Of a stretch of 64,000 nt of DNA, positions 9,021 through 16,195 are shown piece after piece. Source of the DNA: Actinotalea soli. GTDB lineage: Bacteria; Actinomycetota; Actinomycetes; Actinomycetales; Cellulomonadaceae. A program made the translations under genes and the position numbers. The stretch spans positions 248,001 to 312,000 of the forward strand of contig NZ_JAGEMK010000003.1 in NCBI RefSeq assembly GCF_017565425.1, in the 5' to 3' direction. The notes beneath the pieces are model-generated. The model worked only from the letters and a program-made list of their open reading frames with translations, had not been told where the DNA came from and did no database searches. How positions within the stretch are numbered: position 1 is the first letter of the stretch; each line of letters opens with the position of its first letter.

Positions 9021-9509
9021 ATGGACACTACCGTCGACCCGACCGCCTTCATCGACCTCGTAGACGAGCAGGTGCGCAGCGGGTGGCTGCCCGGGGCAGT
9101 CCTCGGGCTGCGGCACGCCGGACGTACGCACCTCCACGCCGTCGGGTCACGGGACCTGGGTGGGCCGGAGGCCATGGCCGTGGACACCACGTTCCGGATC
9201 TCCTCGCTCACCAAACCGTTGGCCGCCACCCTCACGCTGGCCCTCGTCGCTGACGGGACCCTGGGTGCCGCCCCCTTCCTCGAGCCGGGGTGCTCCTGGG
9301 GACTGGGCGTGGGGGTCGACCTCGAGGCCGGAACGGGCGGCCGGGCACCGGGGCGGTGGGGCTGGATCGGGGGGACGGGCAGCGCGGCGTACGTCGACCC
9401 GACCCGTGATCTCGTCGTGGTGCTCCTCACGGGGCGGGGTCTCGCCGGACCCCACGACCGCTCCGCCGCCGTCCTCGAGGCCGCGGCTGCCGCGGTGCGC
9501 CCGCGATGA
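9021..9509 (+). pseudogene. Serine beta-lactamase-fold hydrolase with a large in-frame internal deletion
   Basis: A 162-residue open frame that joins the two ends of a class C beta-lactamase/esterase-type protein (normally about 350-400 residues). Residues 1-82 are a normal N-terminus with the nucleophile motif Ser62-Leu-Thr-Lys65 in RISSLTKPL. Residues 85-160 are a normal C-terminus (WGLGVGVD, then GWIGGTGSAAYVDP and VVVLLTGR). The middle, which should hold the YxN motif and the lid, is absent, so the frame joins at about base 9265. The result cannot be catalytic in the usual way. The sequence is otherwise intact and keeps the reading frame, so the deletion is recent or is an assembly error. 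Confidence 0.75.
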
Positions 9510-9513
9510 CCGC

Positions 9514-9546
9514 CAGCGAGCGGTAGCCGTCAGCGAGCGGTAGCCG
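9514..9546. repeat. Short tandem duplication at the end of a convergent gene pair
   Basis: CAGCGAGCGGTAGCCG occurs at 9514-9529 and again at 9531-9546, separated by one T. The stop codon of the Ddn-like gene (9530-9532) falls at the junction. Confidence 0.8.
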
Positions 9547-9937
9547 CGGCCCGCGCTGACCTGACCGGCAGCTCGACGAAGTCCCGGCACCGGACCGGCC
9601 ATCGCAGCGCGACCCGCACCGGTCGCGGGACGCGCGCCAGGCCCGCGCTCGTGCCGAGGTCCGACGGGGGGCCGAGGGTCAGGATCTCCCCACGCATGAG
9701 CATCCGCCCACCTCCTGCGGCCCGCAGGTTGGCCAACCACTCGACGTCGGGTCCGTAGGTCAGGGCGATCGTCACCGTGCCGCCCGCGCGGAAGGCGAGG
9801 AGAGGGGTGTGGCGGACCGTCCCCGAGCGACGCCCGACGTGCTCGAGGTCGACCAACGGGCCGTGGCCGGTGATCCGCAGCATCAGGGGGTTGAGCGCAC
9901 GGCGGTTGATCCGGGTGATGCGCTGGGCGATCGGCAC
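9530..9937 (-). CDS. Ddn-like F420H2-dependent nitroreductase/quinone reductase family protein
   Basis: A 135-residue split-beta-barrel protein of the deazaflavin-dependent nitroreductase family (DUF385). The family pattern is visible: an N-terminal helix (NRRALNPLMLRITG), then HVGRRSGTVRHTPLL, where the GRRSG loop contacts the F420 phosphate tail, and PDVEWLANLRAAGG. Members use F420H2 to reduce quinones or nitro compounds at the membrane face. The presence of cofD and cofC near 31-33 kb shows that this organism can make F420, which supports the assignment. It is transcribed towards the deleted beta-lactamase gene and away from the clpP locus. Confidence 0.85.
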   Translation of the reverse strand: MPIAQRITRINRRALNPLMLRITGHGPLVDLEHVGRRSGTVRHTPLLAFRAGGTVTIALTYGPDVEWLANLRAAGGGRMLMRGEILTLGPPSDLGTSAGLARVPRPVRVALRWPVRCRDFVELPVRSARAAATAR

Positions 9938-10005
9938 GAGGGCCTCCGGCGACTCGGGTAGGACCAGTGTGCCGCGGCCCGAGGACCTGCGCTGCCCTGG
10001 GCTGA

Positions 10006-10020
10006 TCCGCTGGCGGCAGC
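10006..10020. promoter_or_regulatory. PopR-type box upstream of the clpP pair
   Basis: The sequence TCCGCT-GGC-GGCAGC lies 42 bases before the first clpP start. It agrees at 9 of 12 arm positions with the palindrome TCTGCC-N3-GGCAGA known as the PopR activation site in Streptomyces. It also shares 14 of 16 bases (10004-10019) with the site in front of the popR-like gene at 11651-11666. Confidence 0.6.
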
Positions 10021-10061
10021 GCCACCGGTCCCCCGCGACGACGGCGGCTCAGGATCGAGGC

Positions 10062-10682
10062 ATGACCCAGCCACCGACCCCCCGCCCCCTGGACGACGAG
10101 CTCGCCGCCCGTCTCCTGCACCAACGCACCATCGTGCTGGGCACAGCCCTGGACGAGGCCTCGGGCAACCGGTTGTGCGCGCAGCTCCTGCTGCTCTCGG
10201 CCGAGGACCCGCGCCGCGACATCAACCTGTGGATCAACTCCCCTGGCGGCTCCGTGCCGGCGATGCTCGCGATCCACGACGTCATGCGCCTGATCCCGAA
10301 CGACGTCGCGACCCTCGCGATGGGGTGGGCCGCGAGCGCCGGCCAGTTCCTGCTCTCGGCCGGCACCCCGGGCAAGCGCTACGCCCTGACCCACTCCAGG
10401 GTGCTGCTGCACCAGGGCTCCTCAGGCATCGGGGGCACCGCGGCGGACATCGAGCTGCAGGCCGAGGACCTGCGCCACACCCGCGACACCGTGATCGGGC
10501 TCGTCGCGCAGCACACCGGGCAGCCGGTCGCGACGGTGCTCGCGGACTCGGCCCGGGACCGGTGGTTCACGGCCGAGGAGGCCCGGGAGTACGGGTTCGT
10601 CGACCACGTCCTCACCGAGCTCGGATCGGTCGCCCCGACGGGCACGGCCGGGCGCGCCCAGGCAGGAGGGTTCGCAGCATGA
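10062..10682 (+). CDS. clpP3: ATP-dependent Clp protease proteolytic subunit (ClpP3-like)
   Basis: A 206-residue serine peptidase of the ClpP family that forms the barrel chamber for Clp ATPases. The catalytic triad is complete and correctly spaced: Ser92 in MGWAASAGQ, His117 in LLHQGS and Asp166 in [11 protein letters not shown]. The oligomer-interface motif WINSPGGS is present. The ATG at 10062 was chosen because it sits just after a GAGG and the protein then has the normal ClpP length. The gene overlaps the next clpP by four bases (ATGA), so two non-identical subunits are made together. The pair is separate from the housekeeping clpP1P2, which in actinobacteria lies beside clpX and tig. 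I infer a conditional second ClpP system because a PopR-like gene and its boxes flank it. Confidence 0.9.
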   Translation: MTQPPTPRPLDDELAARLLHQRTIVLGTALDEASGNRLCAQLLLLSAEDPRRDINLWINSPGGSVPAMLAIHDVMRLIPNDVATLAMGWAASAGQFLLSAGTPGKRYALTHSRVLLHQGSSGIGGTAADIELQAEDLRHTRDTVIGLVAQHTGQPVATVLADSARDRWFTAEEAREYGFVDHVLTELGSVAPTGTAGRAQAGGFAA

Positions 10683-11299
10683 GCCAGTACACGATCCCCT
10701 CCGTGGTGGAGCGCCGCGCAGGTGGGGGCGAGCGGGTGGTCGACGTGTTCAGCCGCCTGCTCTCCGAGCGCATCGTCTACCTGGGCACAGAGATCGACGA
10801 CGGCGTCGCGAACGTGCTCGTCGCGCAGCTGCTGCACCTGGAGTCGGAGAACCCCGACGCCCCCATCTCGCTCTACATCAACTCCCCCGGCGGCTCGGCC
10901 TCGGCGGCCCTGGCCGTCTACGACGCGATGCAGTACGTGCGACCGCCCGTCGCGACCACCTGCGTGGGGCAGGCCGCCTCCCCCGCGGCCCTGCTGCTTG
11001 CGGGCGGCGAACCCGGCCAGCGGGCGATCCTCTCCCACGGGCGCGTCGTGCTGCACCAGCCCTCGGCCGAGGGGCGCGGGACCCTCCCCGACCTCATCGT
11101 GGCGGCCGACGAGGTCGCCCGCCTGCGCGCCGAGCTCGAGGAGGTGCTGTCCCGGCACACGGGCAAGGGGGCGCTCACCATTCGCCAGGACACCGACCGC
11201 GACCTGGTGCTGACCGCCGAGCAGGCCGTCTCCTACGGGGTGGCCGACCTGGTGGTGCGGGGCCGCGCCCCCCGCCCGGGCACCGCCCTCGGGGGCTGA
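10679..11299 (+). CDS. clpP4: ATP-dependent Clp protease proteolytic subunit (ClpP4-like)
   Basis: A 206-residue ClpP, the second subunit of the tandem pair. The triad is Ser101 in GQAASPAA, His126 in VLHQPS and Asp175 in [12 protein letters not shown] proline follows the nucleophile where a methionine is usual, and two alanines follow that, so the active-site neighbourhood differs from typical ClpP. The N-terminus ([25 protein letters not shown]) and YINSPGGS are normal. It ends three bases before the convergent popR-like gene. In Streptomyces the clpP3-clpP4 operon is silent until PopR activates it. The same arrangement is suggested here by gene order and shared boxes. Confidence 0.9.
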   Translation: MSQYTIPSVVERRAGGGERVVDVFSRLLSERIVYLGTEIDDGVANVLVAQLLHLESENPDAPISLYINSPGGSASAALAVYDAMQYVRPPVATTCVGQAASPAALLLAGGEPGQRAILSHGRVVLHQPSAEGRGTLPDLIVAADEVARLRAELEEVLSRHTGKGALTIRQDTDRDLVLTAEQAVSYGVADLVVRGRAPRPGTALGG

Positions 11300-11302
11300 G
11301 CC

Positions 11303-11611
11303 TCAGGCGGCCAGCAGCACGGGCCCGCGATCGCCGGCCGAGCGGCCCAGCTCCCGAGCGATCCCCCCGGCCAGGTCCACCAAGGTCATGCCCAGGGCCC
11401 GCGTGACGGCCCCGAGCACCTCCGAGGAGGCCTCTTTGCGCCCGCGCTCGACCTCCGAGAGGTACTGGGCCGAGACCTGGGCCGCCGCGGCGACGTCGAC
11501 CAGGCGCAGGCCGGCGTCCAGTCGTGCCTCGCGGAGCCGCCCTCCGATCGCGCGGCGCCAGGCGTCGTGCTCGCGGCGTCGAGGGGCCAAGGAGGTGACG
11601 GTGGCGCTCAT
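11303..11611 (-). CDS. popR: PopR/ClgR-type HTH activator of clpP genes
   Basis: A 102-residue XRE-type DNA-binding protein. The helix-turn-helix is at residues about 25-75, with AAAAQVSAQYLSEVERGRKEASSEVL, the signature shared by ClgR and PopR. The protein ends in Leu-Leu-Ala-Ala. In Streptomyces, C-terminal alanines of PopR are needed for its degradation by ClpP1P2, and the end also looks like the ssrA-tag terminus. The gene converges with the clpP pair with a three-base gap. A box matching the PopR site at 11 of 12 arm positions lies 42 bases upstream of its own start, which suggests autoregulation. It could also be called clgR-like. The PopR name rests on box, tail and location, not on a database comparison. 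Confidence 0.8.
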   Translation of the reverse strand: MSATVTSLAPRRREHDAWRRAIGGRLREARLDAGLRLVDVAAAAQVSAQYLSEVERGRKEASSEVLGAVTRALGMTLVDLAGGIARELGRSAGDRGPVLLAA

Positions 11612-11652
11612 GGGGCGACGCTAGCCCGCGGCCCCCCGGCTCGTCCGGTCGA

Positions 11653-11667
11653 TCTGCTGTCGGCAGA
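11653..11667. promoter_or_regulatory. PopR-type box upstream of the popR-like gene
   Basis: TCTGCT-GTC-GGCAGA matches TCTGCC-N3-GGCAGA at 11 of 12 arm positions. It lies 42 bases upstream of the popR-like start on the minus strand and about 110 bases before the divergent lacI-type gene. Confidence 0.7.
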
Positions 11668-11747
11668 ACGGCCGCCCTCCGACGGGCCGGGTTCGTGCCC
11701 TTGCGCGTCGGCGTGGGCCGGGCGTAGTGTCCACGCCGAACCGCATC

Positions 11748-11757
11748 GAAGCGCTTC
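11748..11757. promoter_or_regulatory. LacI-type operator ahead of its own regulator gene
   Basis: The perfect 10-bp palindrome GAAGCGCTTC begins 28 bases before the LacI-family start codon. It is the same core as the operator before the sugar-binding protein gene (12839-12850), so the regulator probably controls both itself and the transport operon. Confidence 0.75.
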
Positions 11758-11775
11758 TACGACATCGGAGTCCGC

Positions 11776-12789
11776 ATGGCCGCCACGATCAACGACGTCG
11801 CCCGCGTCGCCGGGGTGTCCATCAGCACGGTCTCCTACGCCCTGAGCGGCAAGCGGCCCATCGGCGAGAAGACCCGTCAGCGCATCGAGTCCGCGATCCT
11901 CGAGCTGCAGTACCAGCCCAACGCGGGGGCACGCGCCCTGGCCGGCCGGCGCACCTACATCCTCGCGGTCACCGAGCCGCTCAGGCCTGACACCTACACG
12001 CCTGCGCACATGGCCTTCGTCCTCGCGGCGGCCACGGCAGCACGGGCCTACGACTACGACGTGCTGCTCCTCACCCAGGACGAGGCCACGGGCGGCCTGC
12101 ACCGGGTCACGTCCAGCCGCCTGGTCGACGGCGTGATCGTCCTGGACGTCCTCGCCGAGGACGAGCGGGCCGAGCTCGTGCGCTCCCTGGACGTGCCAGC
12201 AGCCCTGGTCGGGATCCCCGCCGACACCGACGGGCTCGTGTGCGTCGACCTCGACTTCGAGGCCGCGGCCCGGCTCGCCGTGGACCGCCTGGCCGACGGT
12301 GGGCACCGCGTCGTCGGCCTGCTGGGCCACCCGCCGTCGGTCTACGCGCGCGGGTCGAACTTCCCGCTGCGCTTCCGCGAGGCCTTCGTCACCCATGCCG
12401 CCGAGCGTGACCTCGAGGTCCGGCTGGGTGCGCCTGAGCGCACCATCGCGGGCGTCCGCGAGGCCGTCGCGGAGATCCTCGGACCGGACCGCGACCTCAC
12501 CGGCCTGGTGATGCACTGCGAGGACACGATCCAGATGCGCACCCTGGACGTGCTCTGCGCAGCAGGCCTGCGCGTCCCGCAGGACGTCTCGGTGATCTCG
12601 GCGGCGTCGACCTTCGACACCTCGACCTTCGCCCCGCCGCTCGACGTGATCCCGCTGATCCCCGCGGAGAGCTGCTCGCGGGCCGTCGAGCTCACCATCG
12701 CTCAGATCACCGGGACGGTCGAACCCCGCGTCGAGCTGATCCCCCCGACCTACGTCGACCGCGGCTCGACCGCGCCGCGGCGTCCGTAG
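11776..12789 (+). CDS. LacI-family transcriptional regulator of the xyloside uptake operon
   Basis: A 337-residue regulator. The N-terminal LacI helix-turn-helix and hinge cover residues 3-58 (INDVARVAGVSISTVSYALSG, then the hinge PNAGARALAG). The rest is a periplasmic-binding-protein-like sugar sensor with the usual VDGVIVLD segment near residue 120 and DVSVISAAS near 275. Operators with the core GAAGCGCTTC stand before this gene and before the ABC transporter operon that starts 132 bases downstream. It is therefore the local repressor, released by a sugar that the operon imports. The GH31 enzyme at the end of the operon points to an alpha-xyloside such as isoprimeverose. Confidence 0.9.
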   Translation: MAATINDVARVAGVSISTVSYALSGKRPIGEKTRQRIESAILELQYQPNAGARALAGRRTYILAVTEPLRPDTYTPAHMAFVLAAATAARAYDYDVLLLTQDEATGGLHRVTSSRLVDGVIVLDVLAEDERAELVRSLDVPAALVGIPADTDGLVCVDLDFEAAARLAVDRLADGGHRVVGLLGHPPSVYARGSNFPLRFREAFVTHAAERDLEVRLGAPERTIAGVREAVAEILGPDRDLTGLVMHCEDTIQMRTLDVLCAAGLRVPQDVSVISAASTFDTSTFAPPLDVIPLIPAESCSRAVELTIAQITGTVEPRVELIPPTYVDRGSTAPRRP

Positions 12790-12833
12790 CCAGCACCCGC
12801 ACCGAACCAGGACGAGAGGACCGACGCGCGACC

Positions 12834-12855
12834 GTCGTCGAAGCGCTTCGACGAC
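12834..12855. promoter_or_regulatory. 22-bp perfect palindromic LacI operator
   Basis: A 22-bp perfect palindrome centred between bases 12844 and 12845, with 11-bp arms (GTCGTCGAAGC and its complement) and core CGAAGCGCTTCG. It lies 67 bases upstream of the sugar-binding protein start. The shorter core GAAGCGCTTC recurs at 11748-11757. Confidence 0.85.
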
Positions 12856-12921
12856 ACTGCCCAGCCAGACCAGCAGGTAGCCCGACCGCGATCCCGCGGC
12901 CTACGAGGAGGTAGGAGAACC

Positions 12922-14229
12922 ATGAAGTCCAGGAAGGTCACGATCGGCGCCGCAGCCACTGCTGCGGCAGCACTCGTCCTCGTCGGCTGCGGCGGCTCGG
13001 ACGGCGAGAGCAGCGCCACCGGCTCGGGCGGCGACGTCCTGCGCGTGTGGCACTACGAGAACCCCACCAGCGCGATGGGCGTGGCCTGGGAGGAGGCCAT
13101 GGCCGTCTTCGAGGAGGAGACCGGCGCCACCGTCGAGTTCGAGGAGCGCAGCTTCGAGCAGATCCGCACCACCGCGAGCCAGGTGCTGAACTCCGACCAG
13201 GCCCCTGACGTCCTCGAGTACAACAAGGGCAACGCCACGGCAGGCCTGCTCGCGAGCCAGGGCCTGCTGATGCCCCTGGACGACGCCGTCGCCGAGTACG
13301 GCTGGGACGAGCAGCTCGCCCCGGCCCTGCAGACGACGGCCCGGTACGACGAGCGCGGCATCATGGGCTCGGGCAGCTGGTACGGGGTGCCCACCTACGG
13401 CGAGTTCGTGCAGGTCTACTACAACGTCGACATGTTCGAGGAGGCCGGCGTCGAGGTCCCCACCACCCTCGAGGAGTTCGAGGCGGTGCTCGCCACCTTC
13501 ACCGAGCAGGGCGTCACCCCCATGGCCCAGGCCGCCGGGGAGTACCCGACGGGCCAGCTCTGGTACCAGCTCGCCCTGACGAAGGCCGACCGTGACTGGG
13601 TCGACGCCTACCAGCTCTACACCGACGAGGTGGACTGGCAGGGCGAGGAGATCACCTACGCGACCGAGACGGTCAAGGAGTGGGTCGACGCCGGCTACAT
13701 CTCGACCGACGCGACCGGCCTCACCGCTGAGGACGCCGGCACGGGGTTCATCAACGGCACCTACCCGATCTTCTTCTCGGGCAGCTGGTGGCAGGGCCGC
13801 TTCACCGACGAGATCACCGACTACGAGTGGAGCGCGTTCCTGTTCCCCGGGGCCGAGATGTCCCCCGGGTCGGCCGGGAACATGTGGGTGATCCCCGAGC
13901 GCTCGCAGAACGCCGAGCTCGCCCAGGAGTTCATCGACATCACGATGCGCCCCGAGATCCAGGCCCTCATGGGGAACAGCGGCGGCGTCCCCGTCGACGC
14001 CGACCCGGCGGACATCACCGACGAGCGCAGCGCCGAGCTCATCGAGAACTTCAACACCCTCAACGACCGCGACGGCATCGCCTTCTACCCGGACTGGCCC
14101 ACGCCGACCTTCTACGACGAGCTCAACGCCGCCCTGCAGGAGCTCATCAACAGCTCCCTCGAGCCCGGTGCGGTGCAGGACCAGCTCCAGCAGCAGTACG
14201 AGGCCGGCGTCGCCGACATCACCGGCTGA
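12922..14229 (+). CDS. ABC transporter sugar-binding lipoprotein
   Basis: A 435-residue extracellular solute-binding protein (family 1). The N-terminus is a lipoprotein signal with lipobox LVGC (Cys near residue 24), so it is anchored on the outer face of the membrane. The mature part has the usual two-lobe pattern with LRVWHYENP at the start and a tryptophan- and tyrosine-rich pocket (SGSWYGVPTYGEF, SGSWWQGRF). The start is well supported by AGGAGGT a few bases upstream. It is the first gene of an operon with two permeases and a GH31 enzyme, under a LacI palindrome. No ATPase gene is present, so a shared MsiK-type ATPase must serve it, as is normal in actinobacteria. Its ligand is probably a xyloglucan-derived or other xylosylated oligosaccharide (inference). 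Confidence 0.92.
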   Translation: MKSRKVTIGAAATAAAALVLVGCGGSDGESSATGSGGDVLRVWHYENPTSAMGVAWEEAMAVFEEETGATVEFEERSFEQIRTTASQVLNSDQAPDVLEYNKGNATAGLLASQGLLMPLDDAVAEYGWDEQLAPALQTTARYDERGIMGSGSWYGVPTYGEFVQVYYNVDMFEEAGVEVPTTLEEFEAVLATFTEQGVTPMAQAAGEYPTGQLWYQLALTKADRDWVDAYQLYTDEVDWQGEEITYATETVKEWVDAGYISTDATGLTAEDAGTGFINGTYPIFFSGSWWQGRFTDEITDYEWSAFLFPGAEMSPGSAGNMWVIPERSQNAELAQEFIDITMRPEIQALMGNSGGVPVDADPADITDERSAELIENFNTLNDRDGIAFYPDWPTPTFYDELNAALQELINSSLEPGAVQDQLQQQYEAGVADITG

Positions 14230-14252
14230 GCACGGCCTGCTGAACCGAGCAC

Positions 14253-14287
14253 GGTCGGGTGCCGCTCCGCGCGGGCGGCACCCGACC
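14253..14287 (+). terminator. Intercistronic hairpin after the binding-protein gene
   Basis: A perfect 13-bp stem (GGTCGGGTGCCGC at 14253-14265 with 14275-14287) and a 9-base loop sit between the binding-protein gene and the first permease. Such hairpins commonly stop part of the transcripts or protect the upstream mRNA, giving more binding protein than permease. Confidence 0.65.
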
Positions 14288-14318
14288 CCGGTCCTTCCCC
14301 TACCCAAGGAGTGGCGTC

Positions 14319-15275
14319 ATGGCGAGCACCCTCGCCCCCACCGCGCCCCGACGGCGTGCGCCGTCGGCCCTCATCCCCAAGACGAGCCGGCGCAGCTACT
14401 GGATCTACCTGGTGCCCGGGCTGGCCCTGCTCACGATGGTGATCATCGTGCCGCTGGTCTGGAACGTGTACCTGACCTTCACCTCCTACCGAGGGATCCG
14501 GCCGCCCGAGTGGATCGGCCTGGAGAACTGGGCACGGCTCTTCGCCGACGAGACGTTCTGGACCTCGTTCCGGAACTCGATCGCGATGATCGGCGCCATG
14601 GTGGTGCTGCCCACCCTGGTGGGTCTGGTGCTCGCCGCCCTGCTCTTCGACCTGGTCGGCAAGAAGTTCGGCGGCAAGATGGCCAGCTTCCTCCGCGCGA
14701 CGTACTACCTGCCGCAGATCCTGCCCTCGGTCATCGCGGCCATCGTGATCGGCTGGATCCTGCGCCCGCAGAACGGGGCGCTCAACTCGATCCTCGACGG
14801 GGTCGGGCTCGGCGCCCTCCAGAACAACTGGCTGGGCGACCCGGACACGGCGCTGCTCAGCATCATGGCGGTGCTGGTGTGGATCCAGATCGGCTACCCC
14901 GTGGTCATCTTCATGGCGGCCCTGCAACGCGTGGACCCCGCGCTCTACGAGGCGGCCGAGCTCGACGGCGCCAACTGGTACCAGCGCTTCCAGGCCATCA
15001 CGGTCGGGATGATCCGCCCGGAGATCTTCGTGGTGGTCCTCACCTGCACCATCGCAGCGCTCAAGGTCTTCGGCCCGGTGTACGCGCTGACGGGCGGCGG
15101 GCCCGGGACCTCGACCATCGTCCCGGCCTACTACGCCTACAGCCAGTTCTTCCAGGCCCAGCAGGTGGGCTACGGCGCCACCATCGCCACCGCCCTGACC
15201 GCGGTGATCGCCGTCGTCGCCGTCATCTTCATCCTGGTGCAGACGCGCCTCGAGCGACGAGAGGAGGTCGGCTGA
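14319..15275 (+). CDS. Sugar ABC transporter permease (MalF-type)
   Basis: A 318-residue inner-membrane permease with about six transmembrane helices. The ATPase-docking EAA loop is visible as YEAAELDGANWYQRFQAI followed by a short helix (residues about 205-230). The first helix begins at YWIYLVPGLALL. The ATG at 14319 was chosen because AAGGAG stands eight bases upstream. An in-frame ATG at 14259 falls inside the upstream hairpin and is unlikely. The stop overlaps the start of the second permease by one base. Together they form the channel for the sugar bound by the preceding lipoprotein. Confidence 0.92.
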   Translation: MASTLAPTAPRRRAPSALIPKTSRRSYWIYLVPGLALLTMVIIVPLVWNVYLTFTSYRGIRPPEWIGLENWARLFADETFWTSFRNSIAMIGAMVVLPTLVGLVLAALLFDLVGKKFGGKMASFLRATYYLPQILPSVIAAIVIGWILRPQNGALNSILDGVGLGALQNNWLGDPDTALLSIMAVLVWIQIGYPVVIFMAALQRVDPALYEAAELDGANWYQRFQAITVGMIRPEIFVVVLTCTIAALKVFGPVYALTGGGPGTSTIVPAYYAYSQFFQAQQVGYGATIATALTAVIAVVAVIFILVQTRLERREEVG

Positions 15276-16195
15276 TGGCCACCGAGCCGATCGTCACCGG
15301 CCACGGGGCGAGCACCCCCGACCAGGACCAGGGAACACCCGCGCGCCGCCCGCCGAGCGCCAACCGCACGCACCGGTCCGCAGGCGACTGGGCGGTCCTG
15401 GGCGTCGCGGTCCTCATCGGGCTGTTCATTGCCTTCCCGTTCTTCCTCATCGTCATCAACTCGTTCAAGTCGCCCGCGGAGTACAGCACCGGCGGTCCGC
15501 TGGCCCTGCCGACGGGCCTCTACACCGACGGCCTGGTCGCCTTCTGGGAACGCGTGAACTTCCCCGAGAAGGTGTGGAACAGCGTGTTCATCTCAGGCAT
15601 GGTGGCCGTCCTGGCGGTGCTCATCTCGATGTTCAACGCCTTCGCGCTGGGCATCGGTCGCGTCAAGGGGCGGCTGTGGATCGTGGTGCTGATCCTGCTC
15701 GCGAACATGCTCCCGCAGGAGGTGCTCCTGTACCCGCTCTACTTCATGTTCCGCGAGGTGGGCCTGTACGACAACGTCTGGGCCGTCATCATCATCTTCA
15801 CGGTCATCCAGAGCGCCTTCGGCACCTACCTGCTCGCCTCGGTGTACAGCACCTTCCCCAAGGAGCTGCTCGAGGCCGCCTCGATCGACGGTGCCGGGCG
15901 GTGGCGGATCCTGTGGCGGGTCGTCTACCCGATCTCGCGGCCCACCCTCTCGGTGCTGCTCATCTTCTTCTTCATCTGGACGTGGAACGAGTTCCTCATC
16001 CCGCTGACCTTCCTGGTCTCCAACGCCAACCAGACGGTGCCCGTGGCCATCACGGCGCTGCAGGGCGACCGGATCATGGACGTCACCACGACCAGCGGCT
16101 CGGCCCTGCTCGGGCTCATCCCCACCCTCATCTTCTTCCTCATCTTCCAGCGCACCCTCACCCGGGGCATCACGGCAGGAGCGGTCAAGTCATGA
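15275..16195 (+). CDS. Sugar ABC transporter permease (MalG-type)
   Basis: A 306-residue permease, second half of the membrane channel. A hydrophilic N-terminus of about 38 residues precedes six predicted helices. The EAA loop reads LLEAASIDGAGRWRILWRVVYP near residues 203-225, as in MalG/CymG-type proteins, and the C-terminus is short and basic. It is tightly packed in the operon, sharing its first base with the upstream stop and overlapping the GH31 gene by four bases (ATGA). Import of an oligosaccharide and its cytoplasmic cleavage are therefore translationally coupled. Confidence 0.92.
   Translation: MATEPIVTGHGASTPDQDQGTPARRPPSANRTHRSAGDWAVLGVAVLIGLFIAFPFFLIVINSFKSPAEYSTGGPLALPTGLYTDGLVAFWERVNFPEKVWNSVFISGMVAVLAVLISMFNAFALGIGRVKGRLWIVVLILLANMLPQEVLLYPLYFMFREVGLYDNVWAVIIIFTVIQSAFGTYLLASVYSTFPKELLEAASIDGAGRWRILWRVVYPISRPTLSVLLIFFFIWTWNEFLIPLTFLVSNANQTVPVAITALQGDRIMDVTTTSGSALLGLIPTLIFFLIFQRTLTRGITAGAVKS

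Noticed and set aside
9883-10061. An N-terminal extension of the first ClpP from further upstream
   Set aside because: The frame is open there, but it would run through the PopR-type box and give a non-ClpP leader; the ATG at 10062 gives standard length and spacing.
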